Below are positions 1-9,094 of a stretch of 35,454 bases of DNA, piece after piece. The notes beneath the pieces were generated by a model. It did no database searches and had not been told where the DNA came from. It saw nothing but the letters and a program-made list of their open reading frames with translations. The translations under genes were made by a program, and so were the position numbers. The stretch comes from Rhodospirillaceae bacterium (lineage in GTDB: Bacteria > Pseudomonadota > Alphaproteobacteria > MPNO01 > UBA2964): assembly GCA_002709075.1 (NCBI GenBank), contig PAPV01000013.1:92177-127630 (forward strand), in the 5' to 3' direction. How positions within the stretch are numbered: position 1 is the stretch's first letter; every line of letters starts with the position of its first letter.

Positions 1-855
1 GGAGGAGGAGGTTTTTCGGGATCATATTATGCTGAAAGTCTAGCTGCTGCCGGTTTTAATCTCATTGTACATGCAGGTCGTTCTCGTGGGCGGCTACCTG
101 ATGATTTTGAAGTTAGGACAGGTGCAAAAGTTATAACTGGAGAGCTTGATGAACTCCAGATTGAAAGTCCATTAGATATTATAATCCATGCCGGTGCTTG
201 CTCGTATGCGCCAGGCGTAACATTCAATCACATGACCCGCGCTAATATCTTAGGAACTCAAAATATAGCAAAAATTGCCAATCAAAATAGCGTCAAAAAT
301 GTGATTTATTTCTCGTCTCTTTCAGTTTATGGAAAGGTAGACGGTTCATATGTTAATGAACTAACTTCATTCTTTGATCCGGATTTTTACGGTGTTAGCA
401 AATACATAGGTGAACTGGCTTTACAGAATCCTGTGAATGAATTTAGTTCGATATCAATTCGTCTACCAGGTGTTTTAGGGTCCGGAGCCGTACGGAATTT
501 TTTAGCTAATGTAAAAAATAAAGCTCGTATTGGGGAGCCAATAAGCTTTTTTGGGGCCAAGAACCTTTTTAATAATGCTGTACATGTCTCAGATTTATCA
601 AAATTTCTAATCAAACTGCTTGATGAAAATATTTCAGGCCATGATACTATTGTGGTTGGAGCGACGGAAAAAATAACTGTTGGTGAGGCCGTTGCTTCCA
701 TAAACGAAACCTGTGGATCACGCTCTGCTATTCTTCCTGAAGATAACACTAGTCAGCCTGTGTTTCTTATTGATGATGAGCGTGCACGGGAGGTTTATTC
801 TTATGAGTCTATGAATATAAGATCGATGATTATAACTTTTGCGAAAGAGGAATAA
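1..855 (+). CDS. NAD-dependent epimerase/dehydratase (extended SDR), 5'-truncated
   Basis: The reading frame is open from base 1, so the true start lies before the window; about 284 residues are visible. The first residues, GGGGFSGSYYAESL, are the glycine-rich Rossmann loop (GxxGxxG) of extended short-chain dehydrogenases, so few residues are missing. A YGVSK motif (YxxxK, near 394-408) and an upstream SSLSVYG segment supply the catalytic Tyr, Lys and Ser. The family makes or interconverts nucleotide sugars in the cytoplasm; the exact substrate cannot be read here. The C-terminal substrate domain is present and the gene ends in TAA. A 224-base gap follows before the carbamoylation cassette, so it may be the end of a separate upstream operon. 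Confidence 0.85.
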   Translation, partial: GGGGFSGSYYAESLAAAGFNLIVHAGRSRGRLPDDFEVRTGAKVITGELDELQIESPLDIIIHAGACSYAPGVTFNHMTRANILGTQNIAKIANQNSVKNVIYFSSLSVYGKVDGSYVNELTSFFDPDFYGVSKYIGELALQNPVNEFSSISIRLPGVLGSGAVRNFLANVKNKARIGEPISFFGAKNLFNNAVHVSDLSKFLIKLLDENISGHDTIVVGATEKITVGEAVASINETCGSRSAILPEDNTSQPVFLIDDERAREVYSYESMNIRSMIITFAKEE

Positions 856-883
856 AAAAATTTGGATATTTGGTTAAGTTTAA

Positions 884-896
884 TATACTTAGTATA
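884..896. repeat. short perfect palindrome in intergenic region
   Basis: TATACT and AGTATA flank a single T. This 6-bp inverted repeat lies just after the epimerase stop. It could be a small operator, but in such AT-rich DNA it may be chance. Confidence 0.3.
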
Positions 897-998
897 GGAT
901 ACAAATAACTTTTTTAATGTTTATATTATTTACGCATAAGGGCTACAGGAAACATTATTGTAGAAATCAAAATATAACTTGTAATTCTACCAAAGTAA

Positions 999-1018
999 TT
1001 CCGTAAATTTTCCGTAAA
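999..1018 (+). promoter_or_regulatory. direct repeat TTCCGTAAA x2, possible operator
   Basis: Two exact copies of the 9-mer TTCCGTAAA (999-1007 and 1010-1018) are spaced by 11 bases, about one helical turn. They sit about 60 bases before the SxtJ-like start, in the 224-base gap 856-1079 that precedes the first carbamoylation cassette. The spacing fits a regulator binding one DNA face. The rest of the gap holds only the small palindrome at 884-896 and AT-rich sequence; I see no convincing -35/-10 pair. Confidence 0.35.
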
Positions 1019-1079
1019 AGTTGTTAAAAATCGTACTATGAAATATAAACATAGGTCATTTGTAATGGAGAAATAATTC

Positions 1080-1514
1080 GTGTCGCAATCGCAAAATACG
1101 CATGAAACCTTTTCTAGAGAGGAAAATCACCAAGGTTCCAGCAACAGAAGTTTTGGTGTGGTTTTCATTATTGTTTTTCTGGTAATCGGTCTTTGGCCAT
1201 TAATTTATAGCGATGGGTTCAGGGTATGGGCCTTATATATTTCTGGTGGCCTCGCACTTATCACTTTAATACGCCCCACTTTGCTGGCGCCATTTAATCG
1301 GTTGTGGATGCGATTTGGATTGTTACTGCATAAAGTGGTAAACCCTGTTGTTATGGGCTTAGTATTTTTTCTAACTGTTTTGCCAACGGGTTTAATAATG
1401 AGAATGTTTGGGAAGGATCCTCTGAGGCAAAAAATAGATAAAGATGTTGCGTCTTATTGGATTGAACGAGAGCCTCCCGGTCCAAGTCCGAATAGTATGA
1501 AAAACCAATTCTGA
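1080..1514 (+). CDS. SxtJ-family small membrane protein
   Basis: The 144-residue protein has a polar N-terminus (about 1-22) and then hydrophobic segments near 23-43, 48-66 and 83-110. The segment after the last helix carries MRMFGKDPL, matching the MRLFGRDAM segment of the second copy at 11115-11504. SxtJ proteins are small membrane proteins found beside NodU-type carbamoyltransferases; their biochemical role is not established. The start is GTG at 1080, preceded by GGAG. Eight bases separate its stop from the DUF5989 gene, so the three genes of the cassette are probably co-transcribed. Family assignment rests on size, topology and the gene order. Confidence 0.72.
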   Translation: MSQSQNTHETFSREENHQGSSNRSFGVVFIIVFLVIGLWPLIYSDGFRVWALYISGGLALITLIRPTLLAPFNRLWMRFGLLLHKVVNPVVMGLVFFLTVLPTGLIMRMFGKDPLRQKIDKDVASYWIEREPPGPSPNSMKNQF

Positions 1515-1522
1515 GGTAACAA

Positions 1523-1672
1523 ATGTCCTTTTTAGCAGAACTATGGCACTTTTTGAGAGTTAGGAAAAAGTTTTGGCTATTGCCAATTCTCATCATGTTG
1601 TTGGTATTTGGTGGTTTGATTGTTTTGACACAAGGTTCGGCTGTTGCACCATTTATTTACACAATCTTTTGA
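1523..1672 (+). CDS. DUF5989-family single-helix membrane peptide
   Basis: This 49-residue gene is easily missed. The protein has a short amphipathic N-terminus (MSFLAELWHFLRVRKKFW), one hydrophobic helix (about 19-36) and a tail with the QGSAVAP motif. It fits the DUF5989 family, tiny membrane proteins encoded between SxtJ and a carbamoyltransferase. A GAGG Shine-Dalgarno at 1513-1516, overlapping the SxtJ stop, gives 6-base spacing to the ATG. The carbamoyltransferase follows after 19 bases. The copy at 10934-11086 shares the KFW and Q-S-A-x-AP features. Function is unknown; it may help place the carbamoyltransferase at the membrane (inference). Confidence 0.8.
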   Translation: MSFLAELWHFLRVRKKFWLLPILIMLLVFGGLIVLTQGSAVAPFIYTIF

Positions 1673-1691
1673 TTGTTTTGGATGGTATTGA

Positions 1692-3533
1692 ATGCGTTTT
1701 CTCGGAATTTCAGCATTTTATCATGACAGCGCCGCTGCGCTAGTTGATAGTGGTAAAATAGTAGCGGCCGCGCAGGAGGAGAGATTTTCTCGAAAGAAAC
1801 ATGACTCCAATTTTCCTCAACTTGCAATCGACTACTGTTTGAAGGAAGCAAAACTCTCCCTAAATCAAATAGATTATGTAGTGTTTTATGATAAACCGTT
1901 CCTTAAATTTGAACGACTATTAGAAACATACGTTGCCTGCGCTCCTCGCGGTTTTCAATCCTTTAGAATGGCGATGCCAGTTTGGATAAAAGAAAAACTT
2001 TTTCAAAAATCGTTTTTGATAGGCAAGCTCAGTGAAATTTCTTCGGTGGATAATTGGACAGAAAAGCTTCTTTTTGCAGAGCATCACCAAAGTCATGCAG
2101 CAAGTGCGTTTTATCCTTCACCCTTTGATCGTGCTGCCATACTTACAATGGATGGTGTGGGAGAATGGGCGACTACATCTCTAGGGATAGGCAAAGGGAA
2201 TTCGATTGAAATAATCAAGGAAATACATTTTCCACACTCTTTGGGTCTGCTTTATTCCGCTTTTACATACTATACAGGTTTTAGAGTAAACTCAGGAGAG
2301 TATAAGGTCATGGGCTTAGCTCCTTATGGTGAGCCAAAGTACACTAATCTGATTATGGATAATCTTATTGATGTAAAACCGGATGGTTCATTTCGTCTTG
2401 ACATGTCTTATTTTGATTACTGCACCGGTCTACGCATGACCAACAAAAAGTTTGATAAATTGTTTGGTTCTTCTCCCCGCAATCCCGAGTCAGATCTTAC
2501 TCAGCGCGAGATGGATATTGCCGCGTCAATTCAAAAAGTTACTGAGGAAATAGTTTTGCGTCTTGGACGTTCAGTTGCAAAAGAAACCGGTGAGAAAAGT
2601 CTGTGTCTAGCAGGGGGGGTTGCCCTTAATTGTGTTGCCAATGGTAAGCTTTTGAAAGATACCAGTTTTGAGAATATTTGGGTTCAGCCTGCTGCTGGAG
2701 ATGCAGGCGGCGCATTAGGAGCTGCGATGCTTGCATGCTATCAGTTTAAGCAACAGCCTCGTCAAATAGATAGAACAATGGATTCTATGATGGGATCATA
2801 TCTTGGGCCTTGTTTTAGTGATGATGAGATTTCAGATAAGTTGAAAACCGTTGGTGCTATATTTTCAGTTTTGCGTGAGCCAGACACGATAGAATTGAGT
2901 GCCCAGGCTCTTGCTGACGGCAAGGCGGTCGGTTGGTTTCAGGGACGCATGGAATTCGGCCCCAGAGCGCTTGGAGGTAGATCAATTCTCGGTGATCCAA
3001 GGGATCCAAAAATGCAAAAGACACTGAATTTACGAGTAAAATATAGAGAGTCATTCAGGCCATTTGCTCCCTCAATTCTTGCGGAAGATGTTAAGGACTG
3101 GTTTGAAATCAAGGATAATGAGAATAGTCCATATATGTTGATGGTTGCGGGGGTCAGAGAAGAACATCGTCGCGCAATGACTGAAGAGGAGAATTCTCTG
3201 TTTGGGATTGAGAAATTAAATATACCAAGATCATCCATACCGGCTGTCACACATGTTGATTACTCAGCGCGGATTCAAACTGTTCATAGGGAAACCAATC
3301 CCAAATATCACGCGCTTATTGCATCTTTTAAAGAAAAAACAGGATGTCCTATTGTTGTAAATACTAGTTTTAATGTTCGAGGAGAACCGATTGTTGCGAG
3401 CCCTGAAGATGCGTTCAGATGTTTTATGGGATCAGATATCGAGGTGCTTGTGTGCGGCAATTGTTTTTTGAAAAAAGAGGAACAAAATCCAGAGTTAGCG
3501 GAGGATTATAAAGATAAATTTGATTTAGATTGA
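1692..3533 (+). CDS. NodU/CmcH-type O-carbamoyltransferase
   Basis: This 613-residue protein should transfer a carbamoyl group from carbamoyl phosphate, through carbamoyl-adenylate, to a hydroxyl, probably on a sugar. The N-terminal TsaD-like ASKHA domain begins MRFLGISAFYHDSAAA and contains the metal-binding HHQSH cluster (131-135), the MDGVGEWA segment and the LCLAGGVALN nucleotide motif. The C-terminal carbamoyltransferase domain has GRMEFGPRALGGRS and the ESFRPFAP segment. Length and motifs are full and intact. GGATGG at 1680-1685 serves the ATG at 1692. A run of seven G lies in the AGGVA codons near 2612. It closes the first SxtJ/DUF5989/carbamoyltransferase cassette and is strikingly like the copy at 9095-10885. 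Confidence 0.95.
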   Translation: MRFLGISAFYHDSAAALVDSGKIVAAAQEERFSRKKHDSNFPQLAIDYCLKEAKLSLNQIDYVVFYDKPFLKFERLLETYVACAPRGFQSFRMAMPVWIKEKLFQKSFLIGKLSEISSVDNWTEKLLFAEHHQSHAASAFYPSPFDRAAILTMDGVGEWATTSLGIGKGNSIEIIKEIHFPHSLGLLYSAFTYYTGFRVNSGEYKVMGLAPYGEPKYTNLIMDNLIDVKPDGSFRLDMSYFDYCTGLRMTNKKFDKLFGSSPRNPESDLTQREMDIAASIQKVTEEIVLRLGRSVAKETGEKSLCLAGGVALNCVANGKLLKDTSFENIWVQPAAGDAGGALGAAMLACYQFKQQPRQIDRTMDSMMGSYLGPCFSDDEISDKLKTVGAIFSVLREPDTIELSAQALADGKAVGWFQGRMEFGPRALGGRSILGDPRDPKMQKTLNLRVKYRESFRPFAPSILAEDVKDWFEIKDNENSPYMLMVAGVREEHRRAMTEEENSLFGIEKLNIPRSSIPAVTHVDYSARIQTVHRETNPKYHALIASFKEKTGCPIVVNTSFNVRGEPIVASPEDAFRCFMGSDIEVLVCGNCFLKKEEQNPELAEDYKDKFDLD

Positions 3534-3703
3534 TTATAGTTTCCTTATAGTCTGAATGTGTCCTTTTTTGTAGTTTGTAATAATTAATAATACATTCTCC
3601 TTCCATACAAAAATCCACTAAGAGAGGTATGAGTGACTAAATTTAGCCGTTGTTTTCGCAAAGGCAGAGAAGAAATTGTGAAGAAGATGTTTTAGGGGTG
3701 AAT

Positions 3704-4987
3704 ATGTTATACATTAAGATTGGTGTGATTAATTTGCTTCTGATCGTTTGTATTCTTGAAGTAGTCGGTGTTGGGCTTTTTTATAAAAATTTCAGTGATT
3801 TTTTTTACACTAGTCCAAGTAAACAAACGGCAAAAACAAATGATCAGTTTCAAGTATTAGATGCAGTTTTCAATCCCTATTTTGGCTATGTTATCCGACA
3901 TGACCATAAGTCACCGGTGAAGAATAAGGGTTGGACTACCAACAATCAGGGCTTTCAATTTAGAAAAGGTTATAAAAGAGCTGGAAGAGCCGGCACAGAA
4001 CGATGTTGTGATTATCCGTATTATCCGAAAAAAAGAGAAGTATTGATTGGAATTTTTGGTGGGTCGGTTGCTGCTGGACTGGCTATCACCATGCAAAATA
4101 AAAATATTGACCGTCTACTTGAAAAACTAGCTCAGTTTAAAGGAAAAAAAATCACAGTTTTAAATTTTTCTGTCGCTGGCTTTCGACAACCCCAATCACT
4201 TCAGGTATTATCCTATATGGCCTCTATCGGTCAAAAATTAGATTATGTAATAAATATAGATGGGTTTAATGAAGCTGTAACGAGCAGACTAAACTTATCT
4301 GTGGGTTCAGAATGGACTTATCCTGACTCAAATATTTGGTCTAATATGGGGAAACGGCTTGAAAGGTTAGCAAGAGCCGTTAACGCCGGTGATTCCGACT
4401 TTCTAGCGCCAACATGGTACGCACTCATGGGTCGAAAAATGCAAAGAAATAGTATGGAGTGTAATTTCTCTTCCTGTTACTTGTGGTATTATTTCCGTCA
4501 GTATATTTATGCAAAACAAGAACAACAATCGGTGCAATTAGCTTCGCAGCGAAAAGAAATGGCATGGTCGCAATTTAGAGTAAATTTAAGGTCCCCTAAA
4601 AATTTACCAATCGAAGTGAATGCTGAAAATATTTCGATGCTAACTGCTCAATTATGGGGTAAATCATCCGAACTAATGGCACATATCAGTAAAAAAATTG
4701 GAGCGCGGTATATACATATATTGCAGCCAAATCAATGGTTTGATTCTAATTACAAGCCCAGTGTAAAAAATCATAGTTTCAAGCATGTGCCGCCCATAGT
4801 ATCATCCACTTACCCACACTTAGTAGAGCATGGTGAAAAGATTCTTAAAAACCACCCTAACTTGATCTTCAAGAATTTTGCAAAATTACTTCCTGGGAAC
4901 GATAACAGTTTATTTTCAGATGACTGCTGTCATTACACTCCCAAAGGAAATAGGATTGTCATAAATGAAATAGCAAAAATATTCTGA
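3704..4987 (+). CDS. membrane-anchored SGNH-hydrolase-like protein, Cys-rich paralogue 1
   Basis: The ATG at 3704 is preferred over an upstream in-frame TTG (3650) because AGGGG (3694-3698) precedes it by 5 bases and the protein then begins with a signal anchor (about 5-26). The 427-residue product has SGNH blocks: GGSVA with Ser121, NFSVAGFRQPQ (block II), DGFNE at 186-190 (block III, GxN[D/E]) and DDCCH at 406-410 (block V, DxxH). Cysteine pairs occur at 101-102 and 408-409, plus a CX4C (CNFSSC). The HPxFGYV-like segment is NPYFGYV here. Such proteins move or remove acyl groups on glycans outside the cytoplasmic membrane; the substrate is unknown. Three paralogues lie in the window. Confidence 0.8.
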   Translation: MLYIKIGVINLLLIVCILEVVGVGLFYKNFSDFFYTSPSKQTAKTNDQFQVLDAVFNPYFGYVIRHDHKSPVKNKGWTTNNQGFQFRKGYKRAGRAGTERCCDYPYYPKKREVLIGIFGGSVAAGLAITMQNKNIDRLLEKLAQFKGKKITVLNFSVAGFRQPQSLQVLSYMASIGQKLDYVINIDGFNEAVTSRLNLSVGSEWTYPDSNIWSNMGKRLERLARAVNAGDSDFLAPTWYALMGRKMQRNSMECNFSSCYLWYYFRQYIYAKQEQQSVQLASQRKEMAWSQFRVNLRSPKNLPIEVNAENISMLTAQLWGKSSELMAHISKKIGARYIHILQPNQWFDSNYKPSVKNHSFKHVPPIVSSTYPHLVEHGEKILKNHPNLIFKNFAKLLPGNDNSLFSDDCCHYTPKGNRIVINEIAKIF

Positions 4988-5130
4988 ATGTTTGTGCAAC
5001 GCATTCGTCCTAAAAATTTATGATATAAAAATGCCTTATGAAATTTCTATATGCTCAATCCTTTAAATATGGTTCTTTAATAGTCTTTGGCATCTGTCTC
5101 AGTAAAAAAAATTTTTATAGGTATTAAATT

Positions 5131-6594
5131 ATGAAACTAGGTATACAGGAATATAAAGAAGCTGAAAAAGCCGCGCAGGTGATTGTGCCCAATAAAATAA
5201 TAGAGGCGTTTTCGCCGGCTCATTTTAAAAGAACAGGCTACCCTACCGATATAGAAGATGAAAAATCATTGCGTAATTGGGTGGACGCTATGCACGAAGG
5301 GGGGATGAGTTGGGATTATGAAAATTTAATCGGTGGGGTAACAAAGGAAGAATTCGAATTATGTAAGGAAATTATATATGCGGTTGCTGTAATCACGAAA
5401 GAGAGTTCCGGAAAAGTTGCAGTCCCAAGAGGCGTTTTCCCATCAGCAATACGTGTGCTTAGATTAATTAAATATCTTTGTCCAAACAAGAATTCATTAA
5501 TATTTGAAGTAGGTCCAGGCTGCGGATATTTAGGGGCGCTTTTAAGTCTCTCGGGCTATAGTTATGCATCAATGGATATTACACAAGGTTTTTACGTGTA
5601 TCAAAGCCGCCTCTACAGTCAATTATTTCCGGACCGGCTTGTGGAGTTAGCTACAGAGGATCTAGAATTTTGTGATCTCAAGAAATCCTCAAAGCCGTCA
5701 ATATTTCACGTTCCTTGGTGGAAATTTGGAGTGCTTGATTTCGAAAAGATTACCTTGGATGTTGATTTGGTTGTCGGTGTAGATGTTTTGTGTGAAATGC
5801 ATCAATATGCACTAAGATACCTCGGCAGGCTCTCAAAAAATTGGCTTACAGAGAGTCCTGGAGAAAAATTCTTTTTGGTTCCAAGTACCGGTACATGGGC
5901 AAGTACATCCGGTCCAGAAATGGAAAATATGTTTGCACATTTAGGTTTTGATAATGTCTTTCAAAAGGGACAGACATATGTGTTTACAAAAGCCCCAGAA
6001 GAATGGAAGAAACAATCTATTGAACCAGAGATTGCTCCTACAACAGTAGATTCAACTGTTCTAAATGAAGCGGAGCAGAACGATGAAAATATTGAAGCGG
6101 TTGATAGTGAAGTAAAGAGTAAAATTTCAGCACAAGCAATCCTTTCTCTCGCAAACCCATTATTATCATTGCATTTGTTAGTGCGAACCCTACAAGTTCT
6201 CTTTGGTGCTGGGGGATTGCAGAAAGTTAAAGAGAAAACCTCGGTGTTTTTTTATCCCGAAAAAGCTGCAGGTAAGGTGGAGTCAGGTGATAACACCGTC
6301 AAAGAAAATGAATTGAATGACAAGAACTCCGAAGCAGAAATTGAAACACTCGCCCCATCCAAAGATCCGGGAGCCCTTGATGTTAACGAGAGCTCTTTTG
6401 GGAGTTCGCTCTCAAAAAATCCAATACATGAACGGCTAATTTCAGGCTATGAGACGGATTTACAAAAACAAAGGGTAAGCAAAGATGAATTTGATAATTT
6501 CTACACATCGGAGTTTGGAGTTAATACGCTAGAAAATGACGATGAGAAATTCATAAGGATTGTTAGAGATGAAACTGATTTGCGTGTCACTTAA
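5131..6594 (+). CDS. SAM-methyltransferase-like protein, paralogue 1
   Basis: This 487-residue protein has an N-terminal helical region and a class I methyltransferase core, with motif I FEVGPGCGYLG at about 125-135. Later conserved segments are HVPWWKF and CEMHQYALRYL. It aligns almost without gaps for its first 240 or so residues with the protein at 20252-21559; motif I falls at the same residue number in both. After about residue 300 it becomes acidic and low-complexity. The likely role is methylation of a sugar or lipid-linked intermediate in the cytoplasm, possibly a sugar O-methyltransferase, but no substrate motif is visible. The gap of 143 bases after the first SGNH gene holds nothing recognisable. 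Confidence 0.65.
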   Translation: MKLGIQEYKEAEKAAQVIVPNKIIEAFSPAHFKRTGYPTDIEDEKSLRNWVDAMHEGGMSWDYENLIGGVTKEEFELCKEIIYAVAVITKESSGKVAVPRGVFPSAIRVLRLIKYLCPNKNSLIFEVGPGCGYLGALLSLSGYSYASMDITQGFYVYQSRLYSQLFPDRLVELATEDLEFCDLKKSSKPSIFHVPWWKFGVLDFEKITLDVDLVVGVDVLCEMHQYALRYLGRLSKNWLTESPGEKFFLVPSTGTWASTSGPEMENMFAHLGFDNVFQKGQTYVFTKAPEEWKKQSIEPEIAPTTVDSTVLNEAEQNDENIEAVDSEVKSKISAQAILSLANPLLSLHLLVRTLQVLFGAGGLQKVKEKTSVFFYPEKAAGKVESGDNTVKENELNDKNSEAEIETLAPSKDPGALDVNESSFGSSLSKNPIHERLISGYETDLQKQRVSKDEFDNFYTSEFGVNTLENDDEKFIRIVRDETDLRVT

Positions 6595-6674
6595 TTAGGT
6601 TATGCGTTGAAATTTGCACCCAGAAAAAATTCAGTGTATTGGAAGATACTAGTAGGCTTGGAGTACTCGGAAAA

Positions 6675-7985
6675 ATGAAATTAATTAAAATAGTTTTTCT
6701 CAATTTAATCATCTTTTTTGTTGCGATAGAGATTTTGAGCTCAACAGCCTATTGGTACAAAACGGGCGGATTCTTCTATACGCGTGATCAAAATGAAAAA
6801 ACGCTGGTTGCGCAGGATAAAAAAGACCTGAGTGGAAATTTATTTAAACACCTGACTGTTCTGTTTCATCCGTTTTTTGGTTATGTAGAAAAAGGTATTC
6901 CAGGTCTTACTAATAATCACGGGTTCAGAAATTACAAACCTGAAGGTCAATGTTGTGACCTACCATATATCCCTGGGAAAAATGAAATTGTGATAGGAGT
7001 TTTTGGCGGGTCTGTAGCTGGTTCATTTGGTCAGTGGATCAGATGGCGGTCTCATTTTAGGAAAATATTAGAGACATATCCGCAGTTTAAGGGAAAAAAG
7101 CTTACTTTTTTGAATTTTGCGATTGGTGGATATCGTCAACCCCAACAGTTGATGATTTTAACCTATTACAAAATGCTAAATCAAAAGCTGGATGTTGTTT
7201 TGAATATTGATGGCTTTAACGAAATGGTTACTGCCTTTCACAACTCCCAAATGCAGCATGACATAAGTCATCCTGCGACAGATGTTTGGTTTAATATGGC
7301 GCGTTTTCTAGAACAGGTAAATATGCGTGGGGGTGATGGCACGGATGTGATGGCATCTTATCATAAATGGCGTTCTGTTTCTGCCAAGAGATCTGCACGA
7401 AGATGTTCTTTGGCGTCATGTTGGGTCTTTAATAAGGCAAAAGATTGGTATCATACCCGACAAAATCTCTCGATAACTAGTTTGAATAAAAAAACTTGGA
7501 GAGATCGCTCGCACTTTTTCCTTACAGAGAAAAGAAAAAATAGAAACCCCGATCTTAACTTGGTTTTTGATCATAAAGATGTTGAAGCACTTATGAAGAG
7601 ACAGTCATTTATCTGGCAAAGTGCCTCGCAATCCATGCACAAAATTGCGAAAGATATTGGTGCACTTTATGTTCAAATCATCCAACCAAGTATTTTGTAT
7701 AGTGTGGATCGAGTGATCCCTACTAAAAAGAAAAAGCATGGCCGAGAATATCTTCTTGGACCGTTGAAGTCGGGATATGATAAGATAAGAGGAAGTGTTC
7801 CGAAAATGCGGAAAAAAGACATACTTGTTTATGATGCAAGTGGTGTCTTTGATAGTGCCACAGAGCATGTCTACACTGATGATTGCTGCCACTACAACGA
7901 AAAAGGACAAGTAATATTCAGCGACTTTATTGCAAAGTCCCTAGCTGATGCAATGAAGAAAACGCAATGGAAGCCTGTAGAGTGA
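6675..7985 (+). CDS. membrane-anchored SGNH-hydrolase-like protein, Cys-rich paralogue 2
   Basis: I place the start at ATG 6675, 36 bases inside a TTG-initiated frame, because the protein then begins MKLIKIVFLN with a signal anchor (about 5-27). The 436-residue product carries HPFFGYV (65-71), a vicinal CC (93-94), GGSVA with Ser113, IGGYRQPQQ, DGFNE, CX4C (CSLASC) and DDCCHY near the C-terminus. It is closely parallel to the genes at 3704, 16947 and 21727. A periplasm-facing acyltransferase or esterase acting on the exported glycan is the likely role (inference). It ends 110 bases before the convergent methyltransferase gene; I see no strong terminator there. Confidence 0.8.
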   Translation: MKLIKIVFLNLIIFFVAIEILSSTAYWYKTGGFFYTRDQNEKTLVAQDKKDLSGNLFKHLTVLFHPFFGYVEKGIPGLTNNHGFRNYKPEGQCCDLPYIPGKNEIVIGVFGGSVAGSFGQWIRWRSHFRKILETYPQFKGKKLTFLNFAIGGYRQPQQLMILTYYKMLNQKLDVVLNIDGFNEMVTAFHNSQMQHDISHPATDVWFNMARFLEQVNMRGGDGTDVMASYHKWRSVSAKRSARRCSLASCWVFNKAKDWYHTRQNLSITSLNKKTWRDRSHFFLTEKRKNRNPDLNLVFDHKDVEALMKRQSFIWQSASQSMHKIAKDIGALYVQIIQPSILYSVDRVIPTKKKKHGREYLLGPLKSGYDKIRGSVPKMRKKDILVYDASGVFDSATEHVYTDDCCHYNEKGQVIFSDFIAKSLADAMKKTQWKPVE

Positions 7986-8095
7986 GAGTTTAGCACCTTA
8001 TTTTTATTTGAAGACCGAATACTATTTTCTCAGTTAAAGTCGGTTTATAGAAATTTGGAAATCTTTTCTAACATAGATAGCTTAGCTTGTTACTC

Positions 8096-9091
8096 TTATT
8101 TTAAAAGTCTTTTACGTCCTATTATATCGAAAAGTGCACCTTCCCGTGATATGGACCCAATCCATCCTAATTGGGTGATAACTCGTTGCCAATGAGTACC
8201 AGGAGAAGTTTTATCTGAAAAATTTCTACCCTGTTCTGCATTCGTATCAAGAATAGGAGGGGAACAATTCAAATATTCAACATTATTCTCTTCAAACCAT
8301 TTCATTACCTCGTCAATGGTATGCCAGGTTTCATGCGGATTATAATATTGATCAGCTATCCATATCCGAGCCTTTTCTTTATCACGAATTCGTGTTCGCA
8401 CCACCCAGTCTATATTATCACCCCAAAATCGGTGCATCTTGGATCGAAGCCAAGTCATGACACGTGCATATTTATTGTAGAGCCCAATGATTATTAAGCC
8501 GCCTGGTTTCACTTTTTTTAGGATTTGTTCGAAGGCTAATTTTGCATTATGAGTATGATGAAGAACGCCGTGGCTGATGACTACATCAAAAACTTCATCT
8601 TTGAGAGCGAGATCAAATATATTCATCCGGCAGAAGTTACTCCGCTCTAAATTATTATAAAGTTTATGTTCTATGGCCAGTGATAGGCTTTTTGCAGATG
8701 CATCTATTCCTAAAACGTGGTTGTTATTAAGCTGCAGGAAATGGCTCATCTGACCAGTGCCACAACCACACTCTAGAACTTTTTTGTTGAATCCGATCGA
8801 CTCCAAAATCTTTTGCATGAATGGATTGTTATGCCCGCGCGTAACAAGATCACCAAACTCTTGGAGTCCCTCATAGCTTGGAAACGGGTTCTCTTCATAA
8901 AAACTATGAACGGAAGAGTCAATCTTGGATCCATCACCTGCTGGTTTTTCATACAGATTAGGAACTGTACCAATGTTATTATATCGTGTTTGACTTCCTA
9001 GATCCACTAGGGCATCAATTTCTTGGATCAGTTCACTATCATCCGGAGACCCCGGGGCTTTCAAGCAACTTAGGATTGGTTCACTAAACAT
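8096..9091 (-). CDS. class I SAM-dependent methyltransferase
   Basis: This 331-residue protein has a non-catalytic N-terminus of about 100 residues ending in an FYEENPFPSYEG segment, then a Rossmann-like methyltransferase core: motif I VLECGCGTGQ (105-114), GIDAS (acidic end of strand 2) and the VVISHGVLHHT segment of strand 4. The C-terminal tail is long. Only 3 bases separate its start from the stop of the second carbamoyltransferase, so the two are almost certainly co-translated. Context suggests it methylates the same glycan or intermediate that the carbamoyltransferase modifies. The methyl acceptor cannot be deduced. Confidence 0.85.
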   Translation of the reverse strand: MFSEPILSCLKAPGSPDDSELIQEIDALVDLGSQTRYNNIGTVPNLYEKPAGDGSKIDSSVHSFYEENPFPSYEGLQEFGDLVTRGHNNPFMQKILESIGFNKKVLECGCGTGQMSHFLQLNNNHVLGIDASAKSLSLAIEHKLYNNLERSNFCRMNIFDLALKDEVFDVVISHGVLHHTHNAKLAFEQILKKVKPGGLIIIGLYNKYARVMTWLRSKMHRFWGDNIDWVVRTRIRDKEKARIWIADQYYNPHETWHTIDEVMKWFEENNVEYLNCSPPILDTNAEQGRNFSDKTSPGTHWQRVITQLGWIGSISREGALFDIIGRKRLLK

Positions 9092-9094
9092 ATA

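Noticed and set aside
387-749. 120-residue minus-strand frame opposite the epimerase
   Set aside because: The plus-strand frame has the SDR glycine loop and YxxxK motif; the opposite frame is a shadow.
8096-9091. Ubiquinone/menaquinone-type methyltransferase
   Set aside because: The core is generic class I, and adjacency to the carbamoyltransferase points to glycan work rather than quinone synthesis.
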